61,772 nt of DNA from Planctomycetota bacterium (GCA_021851715.1 JAJZCR010000015.1:1-61772); one strand, 5' to 3'. Counted from the first letter of the stretch, positions 48,204 to 57,779 are shown. Notes: generated from the sequence alone by a model not told the origin. Numbers and translations are program-made.

Positions 48204-49301
48204 TCACACCGCGAATAGTATGCAGGTGGGGCACGTTGCCGCGAACAACTCCGGCGGCTTATGCGTGGGCAACCCGGTAACCGGATCAAGTTGATGAACG
48301 GCAATGTCATTGGAGTGCTGATTGGCGCACAGCAGCCAGCGTCCGGAGGGATCGATGGCAAAATCCCGCGGCGTTTTTCCGCCGCATGGAAAATAACCGG
48401 CCGGCGTGGCACGACCGGCGGCATCCAGATGAAAAGCCGCCAGTGAATCATGATTTCGATTTGACACGTACAATGTCGCCAGAGATGGATGCATGCGTAT
48501 GGCGGCGGCTGCCGGTTGGCCGGCCCAATCCAATGGCAGACTGACCGCATCATCCATCAGCGAAAGTTTGCCGGTGGTGGAATTCCAATCGTACGTGAGC
48601 AAATGCCCGTTTCTCTCACAGATGATGTACGTTCGTGGCTGATCCGGATGAAATACCATGTGCCTGGGGCCGTAATGGTCAGGCGTGGAGGTGGCAGCAG
48701 GTGTTGCCCCGGTGGCGGCATCGGAGATGGCGTGACACCAGATGCAATCCAGTCCTAGATCACACACGTACAACCAGCGACCTCCAGGCGAGACCACAGC
48801 CTGATGGGCGCGGGAGAGTTTTCGCGGCCAGGCGGATATGTTTGCCTGGTAACAGTGCCGTGACTCCAGAGCGCTGATCCGGCCTTGCCGGAAAGAATAG
48901 AAGGTCGCGCAGCCGCCACCATAGGAACATACGCATACCAGCCCGCTCGGCGCGACACAGACATGGCAGCTTGATGTTCCACCGGAAGGTTGAAAGTTTC
49001 CGGGAATGAGACTGCCGTCGGTGTGACGCCGGAAAACGTGAACGGCACCTTCAGCCGCCATATTCTCCGAGACGGCCAGGATAAATTGGTTGCTGCGGTC
49101 CAGCGTCAGATATGATGGATTCAGGATTTTTGCAGTGACAGCTTGGAAAGATAGCCGGCCCCCGGACGGGTCAAACCGGCAAAGCGTTATTCCGCCCTCA
49201 CTCCCATGGGATACAGCAGCAGTCGGCTGCGTATAGCACCCCAGGTAAACATCAATCGGTTGCGGTGAAGTCAGAGAAAGATTCCTCCAGTTTACCCTCA
49301 T
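48204..49301 (-). CDS. Lactonase family protein (YbhE/Pgl seven-bladed propeller)
   Basis: 365 residues with repeated blade motifs such as ILNPSYLTLDRSNQFILAVSE, PSGGTSSCHVCVAPSGLVC, SRAHQAVVSPGGRWLYVCDLG, YGPRHMVFHPDQPRTYIICE and KTPRDFAIDPSGRWLLCANQ. This is the cycloisomerase-like fold of 6-phosphogluconolactonase Pgl (YbhE type). No signal peptide. The start is 3 bp after the stop of the RspA/ManD-like gene. With the dehydratase and the SDR it would hydrolyse an aldonolactone. Specificity is not readable. Confidence 0.8.
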   Translation of the reverse strand: MRVNWRNLSLTSPQPIDVYLGCYTQPTAAVSHGSEGGITLCRFDPSGGRLSFQAVTAKILNPSYLTLDRSNQFILAVSENMAAEGAVHVFRRHTDGSLIPGNFQPSGGTSSCHVCVAPSGLVCVCSYGGGCATFYSFRQGRISALESRHCYQANISAWPRKLSRAHQAVVSPGGRWLYVCDLGLDCIWCHAISDAATGATPAATSTPDHYGPRHMVFHPDQPRTYIICERNGHLLTYDWNSTTGKLSLMDDAVSLPLDWAGQPAAAAIRMHPSLATLYVSNRNHDSLAAFHLDAAGRATPAGYFPCGGKTPRDFAIDPSGRWLLCANQHSNDIAVHQLDPVTGLPTHKPPELFAATCPTCILFAV

Positions 49302-49304
49302 CGC

Positions 49305-50501
49305 TCACGGACGATGCAGCGAGCCATCCGGCAGCCGCGTCTGCGTCCAGTCAATCACCTTGCTGCTGCACGGAAACTTTGCCGCCAGTGTCTCATCCAC
49401 ATCAATACCCAGCCCGGGCTTATCATGGGGATACAAATACCCATCGCGCAATTCGGGACAGCCGGGAAACACGTTTTTCAGAGCATCGTTAAAACCACTG
49501 AATTCCTGAATGCCAAAATTTGGCGTCGCCACATCCAGATGTACATTCAGAGCATGGCCGACCGGTGAAACATCGCCTGGTCCATGCCATGCGGTGCGCA
49601 CGCCATGGAGTTCGCCCAAAGCTGCAACTTTTCGTGCTGGCGTGAGCCCCCCCATCTGCGTCACGTGCATGCGCATAAAGTCAATATGCCGCCGGGTAAT
49701 CACCGGCAGCCATTCACGCGGGTGATTAAAAAGTTCGCCCATTGCCAGCGGCGTGCTGCATACCTTGCGGATATTCTCCAACCACGGCAGATCTTCCGGG
49801 GCCAACGGATCTTCCAGAAAAAACAGCCGCAGCGGCTCACATTCTTTGGCAAATTCAACCGCCTGCGCCGGACTTAGACGTTCATGCACGTCATGAAGAA
49901 TTTCCAGCTCATCACCAAGCACGGAGCGTATGTGTCCCAATGCCGTGAGTGCACTGCGGGTGTAGGCCCGCGGATCGTAATAGTTTCCAGGGACCGCTCC
50001 ATCCGGGCGACGCGGGTCGGCGCGGCCGCCGCCATAACCACCGTATTGCACCCGAAGATGCCGCACACCCTGGCTCATGAACTGCCGCGCGGAGTCCTCG
50101 AGTTCCCGCAGTTCGCGTCCATCGGCGTGCCGATACACCGCCGCTGCCTCCCGGCATTTTCCACCCAACAACTGATACAGCGGCATGTTCGCCTGTTTGG
50201 CTTTTATGTCCCACAATGCAATGTCAATTCCAGCGATGGCATTGTTGAGTACGGGGCCGTTGCGCCAGTAACTGTTGACCATCAGCAACTGCCAGAGATC
50301 TTCAATGCGGGCCGCGTCACGGCCCAGCAGCAGCGGTTTAAGATGAAGTTCAATCGCCGCGCCTACAGCCAGATAGCGCTGGGTAAAGGTGGCACAGCCC
50401 CACCCATATAGACCAGGCTCATCCGTTTCTACGCGCACAACTGTGAGGTTCGCGCCGGCCGGTGCGGTCTGAATTACACGGATGTTGCGGATGGTGGGCA
50501 T
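49305..50501 (-). CDS. Enolase-superfamily dehydratase, RspA/ManD-like
   Basis: 398 residues. Capping domain at the N-terminus, then the TIM barrel. Conserved stretches: VYRHADGRELREL, RHLRVQYGGYG, metal and catalytic region LEILHDVHERLSP (D-x-H as in ManD), the glutamate FFLEDPL, MGELFNHP and the distal WHGPGDVSPVGHA. These match the D-mannonate/D-gluconate dehydratase (RspA) group, which makes 2-keto-3-deoxy acids. It lies between the SDR (12 bp) and the lactonase (3 bp), one operon. Some family members are nearly inactive, so activity is inference. Confidence 0.85.
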   Translation of the reverse strand: MPTIRNIRVIQTAPAGANLTVVRVETDEPGLYGWGCATFTQRYLAVGAAIELHLKPLLLGRDAARIEDLWQLLMVNSYWRNGPVLNNAIAGIDIALWDIKAKQANMPLYQLLGGKCREAAAVYRHADGRELRELEDSARQFMSQGVRHLRVQYGGYGGGRADPRRPDGAVPGNYYDPRAYTRSALTALGHIRSVLGDELEILHDVHERLSPAQAVEFAKECEPLRLFFLEDPLAPEDLPWLENIRKVCSTPLAMGELFNHPREWLPVITRRHIDFMRMHVTQMGGLTPARKVAALGELHGVRTAWHGPGDVSPVGHALNVHLDVATPNFGIQEFSGFNDALKNVFPGCPELRDGYLYPHDKPGLGIDVDETLAAKFPCSSKVIDWTQTRLPDGSLHRP

Positions 50502-50513
50502 CGTTGTTTCCTT

Positions 50514-51407
50514 TTAAGTCCGGACCGCACTTATCGGCGGCTCCTGCATGAGGTTCAGCGGTCGCCAGCCGATTTCCTTTTCCATCCGCGAGAGATCAAT
50601 CAGATTGCGCATCTCCGCCAGAGGGAGGCGTAACGGCACGCCCGGATAATAAGTATTAATTAATTCCGCCATATTTTTGATGGGTGACACGGTTACCGCC
50701 GGCAAATACACGCGGTATCCAGGCGTCGGGATAGACAGCAGCCTGGTCATGAGTCGCGCTGCGTCCTCATACATCAACGCTCCAAAGCCCTGGGAAATTC
50801 GGGCGTGTTCAAGGCGTTGTTGCACCTGAAGTTCCCGGTTGTATCGCCGCACGCGTGCCAACCTGTCCTGATCGACCAGGGCGGGAAAACGCAACGCCAC
50901 CGCCTCCATTCCGGCCGGTACGAAATAATCACGCAACATGGTTTCACCGATCCATTTGCTTAAGGCGTAGGCATTGGCGGGTTGGGCCGGCGAGTCACTA
51001 TCCAGCGGAAGGTAGCAAACATGGAGTGGCGGACAGGCCGGAGTGAATTCAAGTGTTTCGCTGGCGATGACTTGAATAGAGCTGGCAAACACAATTTTTC
51101 CAACGCCGTGATTCAGAGCCGCCTGAAACACGTTCATGTTCATGGCAACGTTTTCCTGAAAAATCCGGTCCTTGGCATCGGGGAGCAAGCCGGGATGATT
51201 GCCCAGATGCACCACCGCCTGGATACCCTTCATCAGGCCGGCGACGGCGGCTGTATCCAGCAAATTGACAATCTTGACCGGAGGGTTGTTCGAATCATTA
51301 TTCCGGCGATCGGTCGCAAGTACCTCAAAGCCGCTTGCGATAAGATCAGCCACGCAATAACGGCCAAGCCGACCCGCTGCACCTGTTACCAGCACTTTCA
51401 TACTCAT
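50514..51407 (-). CDS. Extended SDR, NAD-dependent sugar (aldose/uronate) dehydrogenase-like
   Basis: 297 residues from the ATG at 51407 (51401 also possible). Rossmann motif VTGAAGRLGRYCVADLIASG, the adenine-ribose acidic region seen as LATDRR, AVVHLGNHPG, active-site SSIQVIAS and the catalytic YALSK. The VTGAAG...GR pattern is like uronate and sugar dehydrogenases (Udh type). First gene of the operon SDR-dehydratase-lactonase. It would give the lactone for the next enzyme. Confidence 0.8.
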   Translation of the reverse strand: MSMKVLVTGAAGRLGRYCVADLIASGFEVLATDRRNNDSNNPPVKIVNLLDTAAVAGLMKGIQAVVHLGNHPGLLPDAKDRIFQENVAMNMNVFQAALNHGVGKIVFASSIQVIASETLEFTPACPPLHVCYLPLDSDSPAQPANAYALSKWIGETMLRDYFVPAGMEAVALRFPALVDQDRLARVRRYNRELQVQQRLEHARISQGFGALMYEDAARLMTRLLSIPTPGYRVYLPAVTVSPIKNMAELINTYYPGVPLRLPLAEMRNLIDLSRMEKEIGWRPLNLMQEPPISAVRT

Positions 51408-51486
51408 GTATTGATCCAGCCACCCACGGACCTTACCGACGACGGCCATCATATCCGGTTTGGCATGGGCGGAAAACCAGCCGGTG

Positions 51487-54400
51487 TTAGCCGACCGATG
51501 CCCCCTGTGGCCGCGCTAAAAGCTGCCGCAACACAGTCAAAAGCGTCGGTCCCTGAAAAAAATTGGGCGGTAAACGGAGATGAATTGTTTTTTCGTCCAC
51601 CGCACGCACGCTGCCGGACGATTTGCTCAGCAGCGGTCCGAGCATGGCCATATCCTCGAGCGTAAAGATGACATCCGGCGGCCTGGCAATCATGCTGCTG
51701 ATCCCCCACGTTCGCGCCAAAATACGCAATTCCGCCAGGTCAAAAAGCGTTGCCACCGAAGGAGGAATCGGCCCGAAAGCGTCGGTGATATCTGTACGGA
51801 AAGTTTCCAGCGATTCTGGATCATCGCAGCGGCCCAGGCGCCGGTACAAGTCCATCCGCTGCTTTTCGCTGGAAACATAGCTGCGCGGCAAAGTACCGGA
51901 AATGCCGATTTCCAGATTCACTTCCAGCGGCTTTTTAATTGGCTGACGTTTGAGCCGCTTCACCGCTTCTTCCAAAAGCTGGCAGTAAAGCTCGTATCCA
52001 ACCGCGGCAATATGGCCGGACTGCTCGTCGCCCAATAAATTTCCGGCACCACGAATTTCCAGGTCGCGCAGGGCAATTTTAAAGCCTGCACCCAGTGAGG
52101 TATATTCCTCCATCGCCTTGAGCCGGCGGGAAGCTTTTTCACTAAGCAGTTTATCCGGGCTTAGAATCAGATAGCAATAGGCCCGATGCCGCGACCGCCC
52201 CACCCGTCCCCGCAACTGGTGTAAATCACTTAATCCGAAATTGTCCGCCTCGTGGACAAAAATGGTGTTGGCACTGGCAATATCCAGGCCACTTTCGATG
52301 ATGGTGGTGGATACCAGAATATCCGCCTCGTGCTGATAAAATTTGTGCATCACTTCCTCGAGTTCGCCATCAGGCATTTGACCATGACCGATGACAATGC
52401 GCGCATCCGGCGCCAACTGCCGCAGGCGATCAGCAATCTCCTGGATGTTCCATATCCGATTGTGCACAAAATAAATCTGCCCATCCCGGGCCAGTTCGCG
52501 CTCAATGGCCTGCTTGATGCGCGGCTCATCAAAACTGATGACCTCTGTAACCACGCTGCGCCGATCGCGAGGCGGCGTGGCCAGATTGGAGATGTCCCGT
52601 ATACCCAGCAGGCTCATGTGCAGCGTACGCGGAATTGGCGTGGCGGTCATGGTAAGAACATCCACTTCCGTGCGCAGGTGTTTGAGGTGTTCCTTGTGAT
52701 CCACCCCGAAACGCTGCTCCTCATCAATGACCACCAACCCCAGATTCTTAAAACGCACGTCCTGGCTTAACAGCCGGTGCGTTCCAATGAGCACATCCAC
52801 CTGGCCCTTGGCCGTGCGGGCCACAATATCGCGAATCTGTCCCGTATTTTTGAACCGCGAGACGCTTTCCACCACAAACGGATAACCGGCCATGCGCTGG
52901 CGAAATGTTTTTTCATGCTGTTCAACGAGAATGGTGGTGGGTGCAAGCACCGCCACCTGCCGTCCGAATTCCGCCACCTTAAATGCGGACCGTATTGCCA
53001 GTTCAGTCTTGCCGTACCCCACATCCCCGCACAAAAGGCGATCCATGGGCCGACTTTTTTGCAGATCCGCGCCAATCTCGATCATACAGCGGAGTTGATC
53101 TTCCGTGGGCTGGTAGGGAAAGGCATTTTCAAACTCTTTCATCCATGGCGTATCCACAGGATAGGCGGTGCCCGGAAATTGCTCCCGTGCCGCCTGTACC
53201 TCCAGCATGTCGGCGGCCAACTGTTCCACCGATTCAGACACCTTTTCCTTCCGCCTGGCCCAGGTGCCGGAACCCAGCACGGATAACTGCGGACGCCCCT
53301 GCCCCATGCCCACATACTGCTGCACCAGGTGAATCTGCGAGACGGGCACGTGCAGCGATTTATCGCCGGCAAACAGCAGCGTGACATATTCTTCCGCGCT
53401 GCCACTGCGGTTAATAGTGGTCATGCCCGCGTATCGGGCGATTCCATGCTGCACATGCACCACAAAATCACCTTCCTGCAGACTGCGAAAGTTTTCAATG
53501 GAATGGGTTTCCGAGGCGGCTAATTCGTGGCGCTTCTGGTGATGGCGATGAAAGATTTCGTGATTGGCAACCACCAACATGGAAGCTACGTCCGGCTGCG
53601 GGAGCGTGGCACGCTGGTCGGTAGAGGCCAGAGGTGATGAAGGAGCTTCATCAAGACCGGCCGGTGCCGCCAGCGAGCCCTTCCAGCGAAATCCCATACC
53701 CAATTCGCCGATCATCAGGGAGACTTTGTCCCGGCACTGCGGATGTTTGACCTCCAGAAGATCTTTCAGGCGACTGAGTTCCGATCCATTCTGACAAACC
53801 ACGAACACGCGATGATTTTGCGATAGGTCGGAGAGTGCCTGAAGTGCCGCATCGGGGTTCGTATCAAATTCTTCAACCGATCCACATGGCAGATGAACGG
53901 CATCGTCACCCTCGTGGCCAAACTGGTGAATTTCAGCCCATGCGAAGTTCTGGGCATGCCGGAATACCGCACTGACCGGATAAATGCCCCGGGCATTTTC
54001 CAGACGGTCATAATAACTTTTGCCCTGCTCCCGCACTTCATCGGGTTCCACGATCCAGACCACGGCATCTGCGGGCAGATAGCTTTGCAGGGTGGTGGTT
54101 TTCTCGGCAGGCCACACTGCTTTTTCTTCCAGGGCGGTAAGCTTTATGGATTCTATTTCTCCCTTTGGCCCCAGTGATTCCGGATCAAATTGATGCAGTG
54201 TTTCCACCAGATCATCAAGAAAGGAAATTCGCACAGGTGCGACCGCGCCCGGCGGCCAAACATCTACAATATCACCACGCACGGCGAAATCGCCGGCGTC
54301 TTCCACCGAATCCAGGCGGATGTAACCATGGCCTACCATCCATGACGCAAGTTCATCACGGTTTAATTTTTGCCGCACCGTAACCACTCTGAGCAGCTCG

Positions 54401-54843
54401 GCGAGCAAGTCACGATTTGGGCACGGCTGCATCAGGGCCTGCACGGGAGCAACAATAAAATCCGGCACGGCCGGACCGCTCCCAGTGGCTGCCGCAGCCA
54501 AATCCGCCAGGAGTGTCAGACGTTGGGCGGCGAGTTCCTGTGAAAGATTCGATTCCCCCGGCAGCACTTCCCATGCCGGGAACAACTCTGTCCTGGCGTC
54601 TGGCCGGAAAAACTGAAGTTGGTCCACCGCACTATCTGCTTCATCGAGATGGGCCATGACAACCAATATGGGGCAACGCAGCCGGTGGCCAACCGCCGCT
54701 GCCAGGACCAGAGCGCAGGACCCCCACTGTCCGGTGGTCGCAACATGCTCCCGGCCTGACAAACGCCGGGCGATTTCCTGGGCAACCGGAGAATTGCTGA
54801 TATCGTGTACAAAGTCTGGAAGGGACTGTTTTATCTTGGCCAT
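51487..54843 (-). CDS. mfd: Transcription-repair coupling factor
   Basis: Superfamily 2 translocase that removes stalled RNA polymerase and recruits UvrA. 1118 residues. N-terminal UvrB-like domains include PGESNLSQELAAQRLTLLAD (core PGESNLSQELAAQR); the CarD-like polymerase-interaction domain is LQEGDFVVHVQHGIARYAGM; helicase motifs: CGDVGYGKTELAIR, DEEQRFGVDHKEHLK, TMTATPIPRTLHMSL, VSTTIIESGLDIASANT and QLRGRVGRS; the TRCF C-terminal domain ends the protein. AGGTA precedes the ATG. mcsB lies 98 bp upstream on the same strand. Confidence 0.97.
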   Translation of the reverse strand: MAKIKQSLPDFVHDISNSPVAQEIARRLSGREHVATTGQWGSCALVLAAAVGHRLRCPILVVMAHLDEADSAVDQLQFFRPDARTELFPAWEVLPGESNLSQELAAQRLTLLADLAAAATGSGPAVPDFIVAPVQALMQPCPNRDLLAELLRVVTVRQKLNRDELASWMVGHGYIRLDSVEDAGDFAVRGDIVDVWPPGAVAPVRISFLDDLVETLHQFDPESLGPKGEIESIKLTALEEKAVWPAEKTTTLQSYLPADAVVWIVEPDEVREQGKSYYDRLENARGIYPVSAVFRHAQNFAWAEIHQFGHEGDDAVHLPCGSVEEFDTNPDAALQALSDLSQNHRVFVVCQNGSELSRLKDLLEVKHPQCRDKVSLMIGELGMGFRWKGSLAAPAGLDEAPSSPLASTDQRATLPQPDVASMLVVANHEIFHRHHQKRHELAASETHSIENFRSLQEGDFVVHVQHGIARYAGMTTINRSGSAEEYVTLLFAGDKSLHVPVSQIHLVQQYVGMGQGRPQLSVLGSGTWARRKEKVSESVEQLAADMLEVQAAREQFPGTAYPVDTPWMKEFENAFPYQPTEDQLRCMIEIGADLQKSRPMDRLLCGDVGYGKTELAIRSAFKVAEFGRQVAVLAPTTILVEQHEKTFRQRMAGYPFVVESVSRFKNTGQIRDIVARTAKGQVDVLIGTHRLLSQDVRFKNLGLVVIDEEQRFGVDHKEHLKHLRTEVDVLTMTATPIPRTLHMSLLGIRDISNLATPPRDRRSVVTEVISFDEPRIKQAIERELARDGQIYFVHNRIWNIQEIADRLRQLAPDARIVIGHGQMPDGELEEVMHKFYQHEADILVSTTIIESGLDIASANTIFVHEADNFGLSDLHQLRGRVGRSRHRAYCYLILSPDKLLSEKASRRLKAMEEYTSLGAGFKIALRDLEIRGAGNLLGDEQSGHIAAVGYELYCQLLEEAVKRLKRQPIKKPLEVNLEIGISGTLPRSYVSSEKQRMDLYRRLGRCDDPESLETFRTDITDAFGPIPPSVATLFDLAELRILARTWGISSMIARPPDVIFTLEDMAMLGPLLSKSSGSVRAVDEKTIHLRLPPNFFQGPTLLTVLRQLLARPQGASVG

Positions 54844-54941
54844 TACCTGATACCATTCACAACCTCCGTCCGCACCGGAGTAATGTTGGAATCACATACC
54901 TTTTTCTGCGGATGGTGCTCTGCCTGAGATCCAGAACGCCC

Positions 54942-56009
54942 TCAACCCCCGGAAGGAGTCATCAGTTGGCGGACATAGCTGGCCCGTGCCGCTTTACGGG
55001 CGTCACCATCCAGCGGTTGGCCAAGAGTTCGCTGGAAGTGTCCTGGTTGGGTCGTCAAGAAGATGCGGTTAATCGTCGGCATGGTCAAATTAGCAACGCG
55101 CCCCATCGCCACGCCCAGGCGCAGGTGGGATAAGCCAAACAGCGCTTCCTCGCTGGACAAAAGGCGGGCATTGCGCAGCAGTCCCACAGCTCGGCCAATT
55201 TTGTCGTCCAACATCAAGGGGCGTTCCTGTTCCAGCACCGATCGCGCTGAAAGCTCCGCGGCGATAAGCCGCGGCAGGATAACATCCGCAAATTCCGCCA
55301 GTATTTCCTCTTCCGAACGACCGAGCGTGGTCTGATTGCTGATCTGGTAAAAATCACCGATGGCCTCAGTACCCTCGCCAAAAAGTCCGCGGACTGCCAA
55401 ATGCATGTCCTTAGCCGCGACAAATACCTTTTCAATTTCACCGGTAAGCTTCAAAGCCGGCAGATGCAACATGACCGAAACGCGCATACCAGTTCCGAGG
55501 TTGGTGGGACATGCGGTTAAAAAGCCAAAGCGATCACTGAAGGCGTAGCGGAGATGCTGGCCCAGAGCGTTATCCAGTGTATCGGCCTCCCGCCAGCATT
55601 CGCGCAACTGCAGGCCCGATCGAATCACCTGGAGCCGGATATGGTCCTCTTCATTGACCATAATGCTGAAGGCTTCATCGTCGCTGACAGCCACGCCGCG
55701 GCTGCCGTCACCGGAAGCATGTTGTTTGCTGATCAAATGCCGTTCAACCATCAGTTGCCGATCAACCTGATCGGTCTTTTCCATGTCAATATAAAAAAAT
55801 GGCCGTGGCGAAGGCATGGATAACAACTGTTCGCGGCATAAGCGATGCAATTCGGCGCGTTGCGATCGACCGGCTTTGGTCATGAACGGGAAATCCGCAA
55901 GGTTGCGGGCCAGACGCACCCGCGAACTGACCACCACGGCGCTTTCCGGACCCGTTGACGCCAGCCACTCGCCATTTTTGCCGAGCAATTTTTGAATTTG
56001 CGGGTTCAT
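54942..56009 (-). CDS. mcsB: Protein arginine kinase McsB
   Basis: ATP:guanido phosphotransferase family member that phosphorylates protein arginines and marks them for Clp proteolysis. 355 residues. Conserved: SSRVRLARNLADFPF near the N-terminus, VNEEDHIRLQVI (glutamate base region), CPTNLGTGMRVSVMLHLP with the catalytic cysteine, and ISNQTTLGRSEEEIL. McsB-type proteins lack the N-terminal domain of creatine kinases, as here. 51 bp downstream of mcsA, one operon. No clpC or ctsR is next to it. Confidence 0.96.
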   Translation of the reverse strand: MNPQIQKLLGKNGEWLASTGPESAVVVSSRVRLARNLADFPFMTKAGRSQRAELHRLCREQLLSMPSPRPFFYIDMEKTDQVDRQLMVERHLISKQHASGDGSRGVAVSDDEAFSIMVNEEDHIRLQVIRSGLQLRECWREADTLDNALGQHLRYAFSDRFGFLTACPTNLGTGMRVSVMLHLPALKLTGEIEKVFVAAKDMHLAVRGLFGEGTEAIGDFYQISNQTTLGRSEEEILAEFADVILPRLIAAELSARSVLEQERPLMLDDKIGRAVGLLRNARLLSSEEALFGLSHLRLGVAMGRVANLTMPTINRIFLTTQPGHFQRTLGQPLDGDARKAARASYVRQLMTPSGG

Positions 56010-56060
56010 CCGAGTTCTCCGATGGGCATGGGTGTTACGCCACCGCGCCCCAAAGCTGCC

Positions 56061-56570
56061 TTAACGGCCCGGCGGCAACGCCGCTTCGAGGGTTTTAATT
56101 TGATCACGCAACGTGGCTGCCACTTCATACGATTCCCGTTCCAGAGCTTTGGTGAGGTCTTTTTTTAGCCGACTTAATTCAGCCTGGCGCAATTTAACCG
56201 AATCTTCAGGGGCCACGGCGGCAGCCGGTGTTTTGCCGGTGTGATGGGTGGCACCGTGTTGGGCGTTTTCAATAACACCGCGCAATTGATCGGAAAATAC
56301 CGCGTAATCTTTCGGGCACCCCAGCAAGCCTGTATCCTTAAATTCCTGCCATTTCATACCGCAGTCAGGGCACACCAGCGCATCGCGATTGGACATGCCG
56401 GTCTTAGCTTTGACAAACTCATTGAGCATCTCATTCATGGTAAGATGAGCCTGCTGCACATAACCAGATTCTGCCGCACACTCCCCACACAGATGCAATT
56501 CCAAACTTTTACCGTCTCGTACCTCGGTAAAGTGGATCGTGGCGGGTTTGTTGCAGCGATCACATTTCAT
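56061..56570 (-). CDS. mcsA: McsA, zinc-binding activator of McsB
   Basis: 169 residues from the ATG at 56570, which has GAGG upstream. N-terminal CxxC pairs CDRC and CGEC, a second pair CPDC with CPKD (the last cysteine of a fourth pair is missing), then a C-terminal UVR motif (SRLKKDLTKALERESYEVAATLRDQIKTLE, core ALERESYEVAATLRDQI) that binds McsB/ClpC. The longer reading from 56687 has no family support. Activates the arginine kinase encoded next. Confidence 0.9.
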   Translation of the reverse strand: MKCDRCNKPATIHFTEVRDGKSLELHLCGECAAESGYVQQAHLTMNEMLNEFVKAKTGMSNRDALVCPDCGMKWQEFKDTGLLGCPKDYAVFSDQLRGVIENAQHGATHHTGKTPAAAVAPEDSVKLRQAELSRLKKDLTKALERESYEVAATLRDQIKTLEAALPPGR

Positions 56571-56705
56571 GGAGTCAACCTCTTCAATGGATATCGGCAG
56601 GCATACGCAGGGTAAATTGCTTAAACTCCATCTAAGTAATCGTAGATCGGCCCGGCGGAGAAAGCAACCCGAAAACACAGCCGACACCCCCAGGTCCGTG
56701 ACCTG

Positions 56706-57296
56706 TTAAACTTTGACCGATGTCCGATAATTCTTCCGTTGCGGAAATTTGGTTCCCTCCAGTATGGCACGTTGATAGATCTGATGCACCCTTTGGCGCG
56801 ACACGCCCATTTTTTGACCGATCTGGGCCATGGTCAGTGTGGTATTCGCCAGGAGCTCAATCACCTCCCAGGACTTGGTCTGTCGTCTGGCGCGTCGCCG
56901 ATCAATGTGATATTCATCCACCAAAGCCTTGAGTTTGGCGTAATCCACATGCAATTGGGCGGTAATGTCCGCCAATCGCATATCCGAGCGCAGGGCTTGT
57001 AAGCATTCGGCCAGGGGAATGGGGCGAATCTTTTTGAGCATAATGCCTGATTTTTTGCAAACGGCATAAACATAGGAGGATTCCACGCCATATTTTTCAG
57101 CGAGTTGCTCGCGACCCACGCCCGCCTTGGCATCCGCCACGATGGCTTGCCGTAGAGCCTGAAATCTTTCGCCGTTGCGCGCCTTATCGCCGAATCTGGT
57201 CTTGCTGGTTATCAAGCCGCCGACAGGGATACTTTCCGTCGGCCCAGCCGCACCGTTACTGACATTGTTTAACTCTTTTTCATCTATTTTATTCAT
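56706..57296 (-). CDS. Helix-turn-helix protein with sigma-region-4-like C-terminus
   Basis: 196 residues, basic. Not recognised as a named family. Two HTH-like stretches: GREQLAEKYGVESSYVYAVC near the middle, and TMAQIGQKMGVSRQRVHQIYQRA near the C-terminus. The latter resembles sigma-70 region 4.2 (pattern IG..LGVSR.RV.QI). No region 2 is present, so not a whole sigma factor. ATG at 57296 chosen over TTG at 57305. Followed by mcsA 136 bp later; may regulate it, but that is a guess. Confidence 0.65.
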   Translation of the reverse strand: MNKIDEKELNNVSNGAAGPTESIPVGGLITSKTRFGDKARNGERFQALRQAIVADAKAGVGREQLAEKYGVESSYVYAVCKKSGIMLKKIRPIPLAECLQALRSDMRLADITAQLHVDYAKLKALVDEYHIDRRRARRQTKSWEVIELLANTTLTMAQIGQKMGVSRQRVHQIYQRAILEGTKFPQRKNYRTSVKV

Positions 57297-57354
57297 GATT
57301 ATCAATTATCCACTTTAAAGTCTTTGTTTTGCCACCGCTGGCCAAGCAATTTTC

Positions 57355-57567
57355 TCATTCTGGCTTTTTCTTTGCAAGCCTTGGACCAAATGCCTGTGCC
57401 ACTGGGGTTAAAGGTTGGCACCAACACCCAGTTCTGTTGAGCTTCCGAGCCCAAACCATTGACCAGAGTACCCGTGTGACAGCACCACACCGCCGCTTGG
57501 GAGATCCACAAGTGAGCCAAGACAGATCGCTTGCAGCCGAGATTTTTATGCGGCAAGTTCCTGCCAT
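57355..57567 (-). CDS. Possible small ORF overlapping the Trm112-like stop
   Basis: A 70-residue frame starts with an ATG that overlaps the stop of the upstream gene (TAATG). The peptide is cysteine- and basic-residue-rich with no recognised domain. Coupled translation is possible, but it may equally be chance. Confidence 0.2.
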   Translation of the reverse strand: MAGTCRIKISAASDLSWLTCGSPKRRCGAVTRVLWSMVWARKLNRTGCWCQPLTPVAQAFGPRLAKKKPE

Positions 57568-57779
57568 TACGCGGGGATTTGATCTTTAAATTTTGTCTTG
57601 AATTCCTCCAGCGATTTCACGCCTTCCGGTAACTCAGCCTGATCAATAAGCAACACTGGAATTTCATCGCGAATCGGGTATTTCAGTCCACCAACTTCGG
57701 CAACTAGATAGTTGCCTTCCAGCCGCAGGCGGCTTCGCGTGAGCGGACAAACCAGAATTTCCAGCAGTTCCGAATTCAT
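57567..57779 (-). CDS. Trm112-like / YcaR-type small protein
   Basis: 70 residues from the ATG at 57779, preceded by GGAG nine bases upstream. Signature ILVCPLTRSRLRLEGNYLV and the PIRDEIPVLLIDQA motif. In eukaryotes and archaea Trm112 activates methyltransferases; the bacterial YcaR-like role is unknown. It keeps only one cysteine of the usual CPxC, so zinc binding is doubtful. The next gene downstream on this strand is the HTH protein. Confidence 0.85.
   Translation of the reverse strand: MNSELLEILVCPLTRSRLRLEGNYLVAEVGGLKYPIRDEIPVLLIDQAELPEGVKSLEEFKTKFKDQIPA

Noticed and set aside
57302..57556. 84-residue minus-strand frame ending just before the HTH gene
   Set aside because: TTG start without a spaced ribosome binding site and no recognisable domain.
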